From assembly GCA_014529385.2 (NCBI GenBank), contig CM043967.1, positions 84,450,278 to 84,514,277 on the forward strand: a stretch of DNA of 64,000 nucleotides, given 5' to 3'. Positions 54,422-64,000 of the stretch are shown here, piece after piece (position 1 is the first letter of the stretch; each line of letters starts with the position of its first letter). The notes under the pieces were generated by a model. That model did no database searches, was not told where the DNA came from, and worked only from the letters and a program-made list of their open reading frames with translations. This stretch comes from Adiantum capillus-veneris (taxonomy: Eukaryota; Streptophyta; Polypodiopsida; Polypodiales; Pteridaceae). Position numbers and translations under genes: made by a program.

Positions 54422-55783
54422 TTGTCAAGATTAAATCGTGGTGTCAATATTCCACATACTAGTAATCTTTGCAGCATGGATTGTTCTCAAGAAGTTCAAG
54501 ATGATCCTTCACAAGGTGTTGATGGTCCTCTCAGCACAATGGAAGTATGTGAGGCCCAACAGAACAACAGGTTCCTTGAAGATGATTGCATAGATAAAAT
54601 CAATTATAATGTAGCAAACGAAGTGCAAGAAATCATGGAGTAATCAGAGGATGTCCACGAGGGTATACATGAGTCTACAATTGCTATTGATGATATGTTT
54701 ACAGGTGATGATATCACAGAACAAGATGAAGATGCAAATAGTGATGCTTCCTTGTCAAGGTTGAGAGAAGAGGATGCCATTATTAATTTTTTCTTATATG
54801 ATTGTGTTATATATGAGCAACATATTGTGGATGATTTCTCTACTGTTAGTATCTATTCAGAGGGGGTGCATGAAGAATCTTCACATGGTATCGATCAATA
54901 TTTGGCTAGCGTAGAAGTGTGTGAAGTAGAGCGTACGCGTGATGAAGAAGATTTCTTGGATGATGTTCTTTGTGTGACTAGCATTTTTGACATGACTGAA
55001 GTACATAATACCCAAAAAGTTTCTCCTTGTGTTGTTTCTCATGAGCTGCAAGAGAAAGCAACCCACAATTCTTTGACAGATGATAAGGATAGTCAGTGCT
55101 CTATTGATCCAAAAGTGGATGAAAATTTACAAGTTTCATCTCTTTTTCATGGTCAGGCTGGAGTTCCAAGTAATGATGTCTCAGACACTGATACAAGATA
55201 TTCAGAGGTTCATGATAACTATGAAGTCAGAGGGGGTGAATCATTATGGATAAATCAAGGGATGCACATGCTTCTTTACTTTCTTGGACGAGGTACTCGC
55301 TACAGCTGGGTTTGGATACTCTTTCTACTAATGCTTATGTCAACGTCATTATGGTTGCCAGTAAAAGGGATGAAATTTTCACATATGCTTGCTGAGCAAA
55401 AGTTGTCAAAGGCTTACGGGATCTGGGTGTTGCATAATGATTCAGGGGAAGTTTTATTCTATTGTGAGGCTCATAGATGTTGTGTGCTTGCAATGGTATT
55501 TGACCTAGGAGATTTTGAGGTCCTTAAGAAGCACATTGAACATGGTTGGGTTCTTTTGGGTGCACAATGTCATTGGTTACTACTTGATACAGGAATATCA
55601 AGCTTACACCGAGGTGGTTTGATGTCGATAGAGACTGGTAATGTATGCTCATGTGGTTTTAATGCAGCTCTAGTGCTTGGGCAATATCTTCTTAAACCAT
55701 TTGATCCTAGGCCTGGAGGACAGGGTTATGTACCCTGCCTATCACAGTTGATCTACATATCATATGATCCCAATGGAGTTTGA
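54422..55783 (+). CDS. ElemF long ORF (about 454 codons with one in-frame TAA), unknown protein
   Basis: Frames 54422-54643 and 54695-55783 are in the same phase, with one TAA at 54641-54643. The N-terminal half is acidic and holds an imprecise internal repeat: SQGVDGPLSTMEVCE and SHGIDQYLASVEVCE. The second half starts with a strongly hydrophobic segment (YSWVWILFLLMLMSTSLWLP), a likely membrane helix, followed by a Cys/His/Trp-rich region (FYCEAHRCCVLAMVFDLGDFEVL; GWVLLGAQCHWLLLDTG). No RT, integrase or knuckle. The layout (acidic ectodomain-like part, one membrane helix, Cys-rich part) is compatible with an accessory or env-like product, or with a captured host gene fragment; neither is shown. 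Confidence 0.5.
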
Positions 55784-56032
55784 GATGCTTACAGATTATG
55801 GCAATTGGTTCAGAGGTTTTACGACGGATGCAATAACTTTATGGGCTTCTGGATGGTTACACTTCATTGATGGAAAATTTTTGAGTTTTCCCTTCGATCC
55901 AAGAGGTTTATGTCTACCTAAAGTCAAATTCTTGAGAGGTTATTGACAACATGCTTAGAGTGGGCAGTGGTTAGATTTTATGCTTGCAAATTTTTGAAGA
56001 TGGTTGGCACAAACAGAAGAATGTGCAGGTTC

Positions 56033-56043
56033 AGAGGGGTGGA
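56033..56043 (+). promoter_or_regulatory. ElemF polypurine tract
   Basis: AGAGGGGTGGA directly before the 3' LTR start TGTTGTGATG. Confidence 0.75.
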
Positions 56044-57113
56044 TGTTGTGATGCTTCACGTTCACTAGGAGAAAAGCACAAAAATAACAAGGATATCGTG
56101 TTTTGATGCAGTGTCTTGCAGTGCTTGGTTGTAGATATTAAGTATGCCAAGAGCGGTACACTTTAGTGATTGGGAGTACATTGCTTACGGATTTGTGCTT
56201 AGCAAAGCCATAGTTGATATGTGTGTTTACTGCACATATACAATAAGATTGAGTGGGATATGGTTGGCATAGCAATTGGAGAAGATGCTTACTAAATGCT
56301 TCAATTAGTATGTATTTGGCTATGTTTTAGTTGATATATGCTCTGCAATACTTTGGTGATCAAACATGCCAAATTTGGTGAATATCAAAGAAAAGAAACA
56401 TGCTAGAGGAGCTTCATGTTCAAGTTACTTTTCCTTGGAGTGCATTGACTATTACAGCTACAACATAGAAGCCAAAGGCAAGGGAAGACATTTTTTAGAT
56501 AAATTTAACCATGTTCGCACCTTGACAGCCAATGCAGGCGTGTGAATGAAGCCTATAGCAAGAAGCTAATTTTAAAGCTTGGAGGTGCAATAATAATAGA
56601 AAAAAAAGCAGCACAATAAAAATGGGTTGACGTGGTCAAGCATGAGGGAGTGCAGAGATTGAAGACCAGGAGCGTACTGGAGAGAGGTGCATAAGCTTAA
56701 TAAGGTGTGCAACGAACTATAGGCGGAATGGTTGGTCAGAGGGAGCGCTGGTAGAGGCTAACGAGCAGGGCGGGTCAATGCAGTTAGACGAGTTGCTGAG
56801 GGCCGAGATTGAGGACGAGTTGGAGGGGTCGCTTTTGGCAAGGATGAGCGGCATGGGCTGAGCAATGGGAGCAGAGGTGCCATCTATGTTCAGAGAGCGA
56901 GGAGAGCAGCCGACGACATCAAAAAGAGCTTCCAAGGCCGCTTCTATAGAGGGGACCATCAAGAAGTTAAGGAAGGCAAGCACAGAGCAAAGAGTTGCAA
57001 GCCAAGCCCGAAAAGAAAGAAAGAAGAGCCACCGAGCCTTAATGTTGCTTACAGAGTGGCGGAGAAGGGAGGACTAATGAGGTGGTCGGTAGGGGACCAG
57101 GAGCCACCACCAA
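56044..57113 (+). repeat. ElemF 3' LTR, truncated
   Basis: Aligns with 51861-52960 and stops at GAGCCACCACCAAG; the last 0.75 kb of the LTR, including the TATA region, is absent. Confidence 0.85.
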
Positions 57114-58058
57114 GCATGAAGCAAATGTGGCATCAAAGGTCATCCATTGACAAATTTCCACAGTAGTAACAATAGTAGTAGTAGAGACAAAGGCAAAATC
57201 AACCTTGTAGAAGATGAAGATGAAGACCCGAAGATCAAGAGGGAAAAATTATCTCCATGTCTATGATGAAGATGAAGATGAAGACCCGAAGATCAAGAGG
57301 GAAAAATTATCTCCATGTCTATGCCGCCCTTGATCATTATAGCAACTTTACTAATGTGCTGAAGAGATATGGATGGTCTTACACCTTCTTTGTTTGAGGG
57401 GAGGATTCTTTAGTCTATGTGACACCATATCTAGTGAGACCACCTTTTAATCTGTGTCACTTCCCCAATCTGTGTGACTACTATAGTCTATACAAGTACT
57501 AGCTTGTGCAACATTGTGTCTTGATCCAAATTCAATATAGTCCAAAGTGCAAGGGGAGGATTCTTGCGATTATGGATTCTGGCATAGAACTCTCAAACTC
57601 TATGGGCGATACCTCTTGTACAGTCAGTAGTCTAGTCATTTTGTGAGCATGTGAGGGCACGTGGCCCAACATACATGGTGTGGTGAGTTTCACAAGAGTC
57701 CGAAGCTATTCACAGTCACAACATTTGCCGCCATTCTGTAAATCCGCTCTTGACACTTGGGAGTTGCCCCTTGGCAAAGATGTTTATGTTACCCTTGAGA
57801 GGTGCACCTAGCCATATACTACTACTTCTTAAGCAGCCACTCATTGTACACACTTCTAGTGTTGTTGATAATTTTCATTATCAAGTATTGTTATGAGTTT
57901 TTTTTTGGGTGCATTGTCCAATTTCTCTCTCTAATTACTCATTATGAATGCTACACTAATCATGTCATCCTAACCCTTACCTTACACACACATAACACCT
58001 CACATGTATCTTTTGTCCGACATGTCATATGTAACATTTAATGGCCTAATAACTTATG
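57114..58058. other. No recognisable gene; contains a 58-bp tandem duplication
   Basis: 57213-57322 has two copies of a unit containing GAAGACCCGAAGATCAAGAG and AAAAATTATCTCCATG with 58-bp spacing, set in GAAGAT repeats. Otherwise no feature seen. Confidence 0.6.
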
Positions 58059-59615
58059 TGTAGCGGAAATTAGCATGAACATAGTGGGCATTTCATTAGA
58101 ATAGATTCCTAATGAGAATTACAAGAGTGCTTGGGTGGAGAGAGCAACAAAAAGCATAACACCTAGTTAGATAGCATCAACAATACTTTCAAAAGAGAGA
58201 GAAATTAAGCTATTGACAACAGTTGAGGACCGGATTTGCATGGAGCCGGTCCCCCCCTCCAAAAGGCTTTGTATTATGGTTTCTCCCATCAAGAGAGACA
58301 TTGTACAATACAATTCTTTGTGTTCCTTCAAGACTAGCTAGTGCAATGAAGATGGAAGCTTCATGCACTAAGCAAAACACTTAATCAAACACAACTTGAA
58401 TTATCCCCGTTCTCAGACCCAAGACCTCACACACCTTCGAAGATGGTGAGAGCTAGCAGGGTATGAGAGTAGATTGAGAGGAAGAAGGAGTATCTTACGA
58501 GAAAGATGTACATCTCCTCACATAATCACTCATATTAGCATAGATTAGCTTAGTAATTAGCTTGGTAGAGAAGATGAGCATGCATTGAAGCTTGGCTCTT
58601 GGTTGGATTTGCATCCACATGCCAAGAGAGTGTTGATGTAGGCTTCTATCTCACAAGCTTGGAGTAGGTGATGAGCTCTCCATTAAAGCTTGGGAGGAGA
58701 TAGAGTATTCTTTCTTCACACATGAGCTTGTGTGAGTGTGTGTGTGATAATGCCTTGCAAAAATCAGCCCCCTCTCTCTCTTGGGCGAGCCCTCTTGCTA
58801 ATTGCTCTTACTGAAGCCTCATTGGCCCTCCCCAAGTCAAGCCAATTACAATTAAGCAGCATAAGTGATAGCCTTCTGACATGTGTCCCCCTTTCCCCTT
58901 TTGTGAGAGCTTTAGGTAATTAAATAATTAAACTAAACTCTCATTGGACCCCTTTGCCTCCTGGCCAATAGGAATCAGGCAAGCCATGGGGCTCCTGAAT
59001 GCTCATTGGACCCCTTGGGAGACTGCCCAATAGTCTTCTAGGAGACTTAATTCTCATTGGTTTCTTTTATTAAATTTTTTTAAATTAATTAAACTAGATT
59101 TACTATAGCTTAATTCTCATTGGTCCACTTCAAGGGTCATCCAATAGAAATTGGGCACACCTTGTGGGCATCTGGCCTAGGGAGCTGACAGGTGTCCCTC
59201 ATTCCCTTTGTGTAAAGGGAGCCTGTGTGTGTGTGTGGCTTTCTCTCTCATCCCCTACCTTTAGGGCTTGCCCCCTCCCATGTAGGGATGTGCAAAGACT
59301 TTTAGGGCACACACAAAGCATCCAATTTTCCCTAGGGTTGACCTTTGGACACAACCTTTGAATTTTGGAACCTTAGCATTTTGGAAGTCTTAATGGGCTG
59401 AACCTTAGGGTCTTTTTAGCCCATTGTTGCACATGGCTCTTTTACAGATGGCCCCCCCTTTGGATCCCTATTTTCCCTCCTTTGGATCCCTACTGTGGCC
59501 GGTCTGCTAGCTTAACCAATATTCTAGCTTTTTCTCCCCTGGCCTTCCCCACATTAAATGATCAGTTTAATATGAGAAAATCATTTAGGAGAATTAGATA
59601 TTGATTATTATGACA
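58059..59615 (-). repeat. Predicted 3' LTR of the chromovirus
   Basis: Inferred edges are TGTAGCGGAAATTAGC on the left (plus strand) and TTATTATGACA on the right, followed by a pyrimidine-rich PPT complement (TTACCTCTCTCTT). The partner LTR lies outside the window, so the boundaries are provisional. Confidence 0.5.
58940..59145. repeat. Cluster of ATTGG/CCAAT pairs in the putative chromovirus LTR
   Basis: Units of the form CTCATTGG(A/T)CC...CCAATAG occur at 58940-58968, 59003-59031 and 59117-59145, with a lone ATTGG at 59056. Each pair places inverted CCAAT boxes about 15-20 bp apart. Confidence 0.75.
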
Positions 59616-59973
59616 TTACCTCTCTCTTGAAATCATAGTCGTCCTCGACTATGGTGTAGAGAAGATAAAGCATGTTCATGAGTCCTTTTCTTAGCGGGTA
59701 GAGGATCCCTATGTTACCCTACGACATCATTCCACAATGGATGACTAGTCCATTTGGCGCTTGAGAGCCTGAGGCTGCCGCAAGCATGTCTGCACATCAG
59801 TCCTATCAGTCTTCCATAGTAGAGTGACAAGCTCTACTTGGTGTTTGGGAGACGTTGTCTCCGCAAACTTGATCTAAGCATGCATAATACTTCATTTTTG
59901 TGCACAAATAAAAAAAAAGAGAGAGTCTTATAAGACAAAAATTTTGTTCATTTTTAACATTTTGTACATTTGC
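59616..59973 (-). other. Chromovirus 3' non-coding sequence
   Basis: Between the putative PPT and the end of the chromodomain frame; no coding signal. Confidence 0.5.
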
Positions 59974-60318
59974 TTACTCTTGGGAAGCATTGTAAGCATT
60001 GACAAGGTTTAGGTTATCCTTTAATTGTATGCCTTGCATCCATCTAGCATCTTCAAAAGGATAATTCTTAAATTTAATAAGATGTCGTCGGATAGTCTTA
60101 CCGCCTCTTAATACCTTGTCTTCATGTCGGAGAATGGACTCGGGCTGCAACACCTCCTCTTGGTCGTCGATCTCCGGTGGGTCTTCAATAGTTGGTTCTT
60201 GAGGTGGCTCTCCTTTGTAAGGCTTTAATAGGCTCACATAAAAAGCATTGTGTATGAGCCAATGATTGGGCAACTTAAGTTGATAGGCCATGTCATTGAT
60301 TGGCCTAAGAATATGCAA
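59974..60318 (-). pseudogene. Chromovirus integrase C-terminus and chromodomain
   Basis: The 114-codon minus-strand frame starts MHILRPINDMAYQLKLPNHWLIHNAFYVSLLKPY, the usual end of chromovirus integrase, and then carries ILRHEDKVLRGGKTIRRHLIKFKNYPFEDARW, a chromodomain-type segment. The second conserved aromatic is present (FKNYP), but the first is replaced in ILRHE. It is in a different frame from pol (60413-63394); the gap includes the GPF region (GKNLTG and YYVKLAKGT). Confidence 0.8.
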
Positions 60319-60412
60319 GGGACCATAGTACCTTTTGCTAGTTTAACATAGTACTTTTGGTGGCCCGTAAGATTCTTGCCCGTCGTGTGCCTTAATCGAG
60401 CCATGGGAAACT

Positions 60413-63400
60413 TTAACAAGACCCAATCGTTTTCTTTAAAGGCTTGGGCTCTTCTGTGCTTGTCAGCAGCAGCCTTTTGCCTTTGCTATGAGATAGAGAT
60501 AGCATCCTTAATCTTTTGGAAAGATTCTTGTAGGTCTCGGCTACACTCATCTGCAACGAAGATCTGCCATGTACCTTAAGTAGCAAGGGACTTTTTGATC
60601 TTCCCTCAATTACCTCGAAAGGTGATTTTCCCGTGGAAGTATGTACAATGTTATTGTAAGTATACTCCACTAAGGGTAAGTACTTCTCCCATTGGGATCT
60701 TTGATCTACTTCCGTTACATAGGCTTTTAGTAGATCGAGAATGGTTAGGTTAGCTATTTCACTTTGGCCATCAGTTTGTGGATGATAGGCCGAAGAGAAG
60801 TTTAGCCTTGTTCCTAAATTCTCAAAGAGACCCTTCCAGAAATTACTGGTCATTCTAGGATCTCTATCCGACACTATGGACATTGGCAAGACATGGTATT
60901 TGAAAATTTGTGAAATGAAGAGGGTTGCCATTTGATGGGCTTTGATAGTCTTTTTGACAGGTATAAAATGAGCTTGTTTACTGAACCTGTCTACTATCGT
61001 CCATATTCCCATATTCCCATGGATAGACTTAGGCAATCCAAAGATAAAATGCATGGATATGCTCTCCCATGGTGAATTAGGGATTGGCAAGGGTTGAAGC
61101 AATCCAGGTTGCTTCCCTCTATCAAATTTTGTCTTTTGGCATACCACACATTTGGAAACATACTCTTGTATGCTCACTTTCATGGTAGGCCAATAGAAAT
61201 ATGTTTCAATTCCGTTTAAGGTAGACTGAATCCCTATATGCCCCGCATAAGGTGGAGCATGAGATTCATACATTACTTTCTCATGTAGTGAGTTAGTAAC
61301 GCATAGTCTATTGCCATAGAGAAGATAACCATCTTGTAAAGTAAATGGTTCTTCTTTCTTCCCTAATGCAAGGGCTGAAATCACATCTCTAAAATCGGGA
61401 TCAATAGCATACTCATCTATCATTGAAGATAGATCATTGTGAGTTGCTATGGAAACCGCATTCACTCTCTGTCGTCTTGAGAGTGCATCAGCTACTTGAT
61501 TATGCTTGCCAGCAATGTGAGCAATATGAAAATAAAATTGCGAAAGGAAATTTGACCACCTCATTTTTTTGTCAGAGAGCTTGGTCTGTGTCATGAAGTA
61601 CTTAAGACTTTGGTGATCCGTTCGCAGAATGAAAGGAGTCCCCAATAAATAGTGCTTCCATGAGTCTAAGGCATGTAGAACTGCAAGGAGTTCCTTTTCG
61701 TATATGCCTAGAGCTTGCTCAACAGGGTCGAGCCTTCGACTCTCATAGCCTATGGCGTGCCCTTCTTGGAGCAAAACAGCTCCAAGGCAATCACCACAAG
61801 CATCGCATTGGGCCTCAAATGGTTTTGAGAGATCCGGTAGTGTAAGCACAGGTTGAGAGATAAGCTTTTCTTTAAGCTTTTCGAAAGCATTGTTCTCCTT
61901 AGCAGACCATGTATACCTAACGCTTTTCTTTGTTAGGTCATGTAATGGTCCCGCAATTTGTGAGAACTTTTCTATGAAGCATCTATAGTATGCACACATA
62001 CCTATGAAGCTTCTTAGTTCATGAAGATTCCTTGGTTTAGGCCATCCTTTTATTATCTCTAACTTGGATGGATCCATTTGGATGCCATCTTGAGAGATAA
62101 TGTGACCTAAATACTGAATCTCTTGCAAGAAAAATTCACTTTTCTTTCGATTAACATAAAGTTTATTCTCTCTTAAAACTTGAAATATTACCTGGAGGTG
62201 TTGCTTGTGTTCCTCCAATGAATTAGAGTAGATGATAATATCATCAAAGAACACTCCAGTGAAGGTTCGATGAGGCCTGAACAGCTTCTCCATCAAGCGG
62301 TTGAATGTGGCTGGTGCATTGGTCAAGCCAAAAGGCATGACAATGTATTCGTAAAGACCAAATGTAGTACGAAATGCGTCTTTACAATGTCTTGATTCAA
62401 CTATCCTTATTTGATGATAGCCACTTTTTAGGTCAACCCTACTGAAGTAGGTCGATCCTTGTAGCTTATCAAATAGGTCTTCTACCCGTGGAACGGGAAA
62501 CCTATTCTTGATAGTGATCCTATTTAGTGCTCTATAGTCGACACACATACGATATGTGCCGTCTTTCTTTTGCACTAATAGCACAGGTGAGCAAAATGGA
62601 GATGAGCTTGGGCTAACCATACCCTTCTCAACTAACTCATGCACTTGCCGCATAATCTCCTCTTGTTGAGCTTGAGAAACTCTATAAGGAGGTTTATTGG
62701 GCGGTGAACTTCCTGGAAGAAGTTCAATTGCATGGTCATCATTATCTCGTTTAGGAGGTAGCTCACAAGGAATGTCGTCAATAAAAACATCTTGAAACCC
62801 CTTGAGAAAATTGGATAACTCTAATTCCTTTTGGTTGCTTTTATTTTCTTTTGCTAAAGCATTAGGTTCATTTTGAGAGTCTTTAACAAAAATCATGTAC
62901 ACGGAAATAGAGCTCTTTATTGACTTGTTGAAAGCTGGTGTATGTACAATGGGGATGGTGTTACCCATTTCCTCAGCATCTATATACATGTCTTTTTCCC
63001 TGAACTTAAAGGAGATTCTCCTTTCAGGAAATTTAACATCGGCAGCCAGACGGTCAAACCATGGTGCCCCTAGGATTACATCCTCATGCTTCAGAGGAGA
63101 GATAAAGAAGTCCTCTTTGTCCACATAGCCTTGGACATGAAGCCTCAATTTCCCAATTAAGGGAGTGACTGAAGCTTCTTGCCCCTTGAAGGCACTGTCT
63201 GCGGGTAGGACATCTCCCATCTCGTAGGATTGTATGCCTAGCTTGGTGGCTAACTCCATAGATATAAAATTGTGAGTAGAACCAGGGTCAAAGAGAATAA
63301 AAGCATCATGTTCTCTTACCTTTCCCCAAGCATGGCATAGAGGAGATCTTTTGTGATGAGTTTGGTGAGTCTCCTCCTCTTGGATTTCAACCAAGGAAGC

Positions 63401-63420
63401 TCTAGGAGGATCTTGGCGGT
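60413..63420 (-). CDS. Chromovirus pol: protease, RT, RNase H, integrase (about 1000 codons open)
   Basis: One continuous minus-strand frame. The protease site is AFILFDPGSTHNFIS, Asp-Pro-Gly instead of Asp-Ser-Gly. RT: MCVDYRALNRITIKNRFPVPR, FSRVDLKSGYHQIRI and MPFGLTNAPATFNRL, with catalytic VFFDDIIIYS. RNase H: QCDACGDCLGAVL, YEKELLAVLHAL and LRTDHQSLKYF. Integrase: GHIGIQSTLNGIETYFYWP and CVVCQKTK; the first catalytic Asp position reads SMHFIFGLP, His instead of Asp (codon 61049-61051). IVSDRDPRMTSNFW and TDGQSEIANLT keep the other two acids. The frame has no internal ATG at its start, because it should continue from gag. Conservation suggests it is relatively young. Confidence 0.9.
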
Positions 63421-64000
63421 TGTTCTTTTGGGGACAAGCGCGGTACGCATGCCCTTGTTCGCCGCACTTGAAACACCGGTTATCCTTATGATAACACTCA
63501 AGCTCTTCAGGAGAGAGTTTATTCTTACCTTTGTAAACTCCCTTCTCTTTAGCTTTGTTGGAGTTGCCTTAGGAGACTTTTGGACATTGTCCTTCCCCTT
63601 AGGCTCATTGGAACCCTTGTTTTCCGGGGGCTTATTATTTCTTTTTGCCCCCGTTTGGAAATTGATTCGAGAGGCGACCATAGTGTGGTGTATTACCGTT
63701 GATATGGTACGTGGTCTTTGGGAGTTGACATACTCCGCCATTTCTTCGGTTAAGCCCGCACAAAATTGTTGCTTTTGCTCTCCAAAATCCAACTTTTTGA
63801 AGACAGTGGCTTTGAGTTGTAGGTCCCAAAACTTGTCTACATATTTGTGGATGGATTCATTGGGAGAGAGCTTTAAGCTTCGCCATTCGGTGAGTACTTT
63901 GTCTTTGGCATCGGTGGCCAAAAACTGCTTCATAATGGAAGCTCTTAAAGCTTTCCATGTTCGTGGAGCTTCACCGTTGGCTCGTAGGCTAGACCACCAT
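63421..64000 (-). pseudogene. Chromovirus gag C-terminal part with zinc knuckle (partial)
   Basis: The frame 63933-63530 reads VLTEWRSLKLSPNESIHKYVDKFW and QKQQFCAGLTEEMAEYVNS, Retrotrans_gag type. A frame change near 63545 gives KLSPEELECYHKDNRCFKCGEQGHAYRAC, with a canonical CX2CX4HX4C knuckle at about 63435-63476. The knuckle frame is one base out of phase with pol. The N-terminal gag is beyond the window. Confidence 0.85.

Larger units (their letters stand above)
51861..57113 (+). mobile_element. ElemF: large LTR retroelement without pol
   Basis: The 5' LTR 51861-53713 (TGTCGTGATGC to CCCCCGACA) and the truncated 3' LTR 56044-57113 (TGTTGTGATGC onward) are homologous over about 1.05 kb. 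A PPT (AGAGGGGTGGA) precedes the 3' LTR. The 2.3 kb interior carries no protease, RT, RNase H or integrase, only unknown reading frames. I found no clear PBS after the 5' LTR. It resembles the large-LTR, pol-less derivatives known in plants as LARDs, except that it contains long coding frames. Confidence 0.8.
58059..64000 (-). mobile_element. Minus-strand Ty3/gypsy chromovirus, 5' part outside the window
   Basis: A probable 3' LTR (58059-59615), a chromodomain-containing tail, a long pol frame and part of gag continue to the window edge. Order on the minus strand is gag, zinc knuckle, protease, RT, RNase H, integrase, chromodomain. Chromodomains are thought to steer integration toward marked chromatin. 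Confidence 0.88.

Overview
This 64 kb window looks like an intergenic stretch of a large, repeat-rich land plant genome. The evidence is the primer-binding sites (PBSs) of the plant initiator-Met type (TGGTATCAGAGC) next to Ty1/copia LTRs, tRNA-Asp-like sites next to Ty3/gypsy LTRs, a chromodomain Ty3/gypsy polyprotein, long C, AC and CT tracts, and several levels of element-in-element nesting. The abundance of decayed retroelements suggests a fern or another large-genome lineage, but that is only an impression. I found no host protein gene, rRNA, tRNA or CRISPR array. Nearly every substantial reading frame belongs to a retroelement.

Layout. 1-2741: no gene seen. 2742-4081: a non-autonomous DNA transposon with CACTA-type ends. 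5246-7240: remnants of a gypsy family (GypX), with one LTR carrying a PBS on one side and a polypurine tract (PPT) on the other, an integrase/chromodomain tail, and an inverted second LTR. 8263-10625: CopB, a gag-only copia element on the minus strand. 11835-12526: a copia RT/RNase H scrap. 12527-12888: a plus-strand LTR with its PBS.

14866-48571 is a nest of five elements. The outermost is CopD (copia, minus), split by GypA (gypsy, minus, 17599-47136). GypA is itself split by GypB (gypsy, minus, 23192-35197) inside its reverse transcriptase gene, and by CopC (copia, plus, 38022-43197) inside its gag. GypB is split by CopE (copia derivative, plus, 25669-28729). Three of these insertions have perfect 5-bp target duplications: TAAGG (GypB), GCATT (CopC) and TTTAC (CopE).

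48604-57113: a second family (ElemF, plus) with 1.85 kb LTRs and no recognisable pol, carrying an unknown protein of about 450 codons. An inverted fragment of its LTR lies at 48604-49425. 58059 to the window end: the 3' part of a minus-strand chromovirus with a nearly complete pol.

Most interesting biology. GypA and GypB belong to one family, and each has lost a different part of a common ancestor. GypA keeps protease, RT, RNase H and integrase, and carries a second aspartic-protease-like domain downstream of integrase, followed by a Cys/Lys-rich protein with repeated W-[VI]-P-K motifs. GypB has lost RT through that second protease in one deletion that fuses the flanking coding regions in frame, leaving a gag-protease-WVPK element that would need its relative's enzymes. 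All copies seen here carry stops, frameshifts or catalytic-residue changes, so none appears autonomous today.
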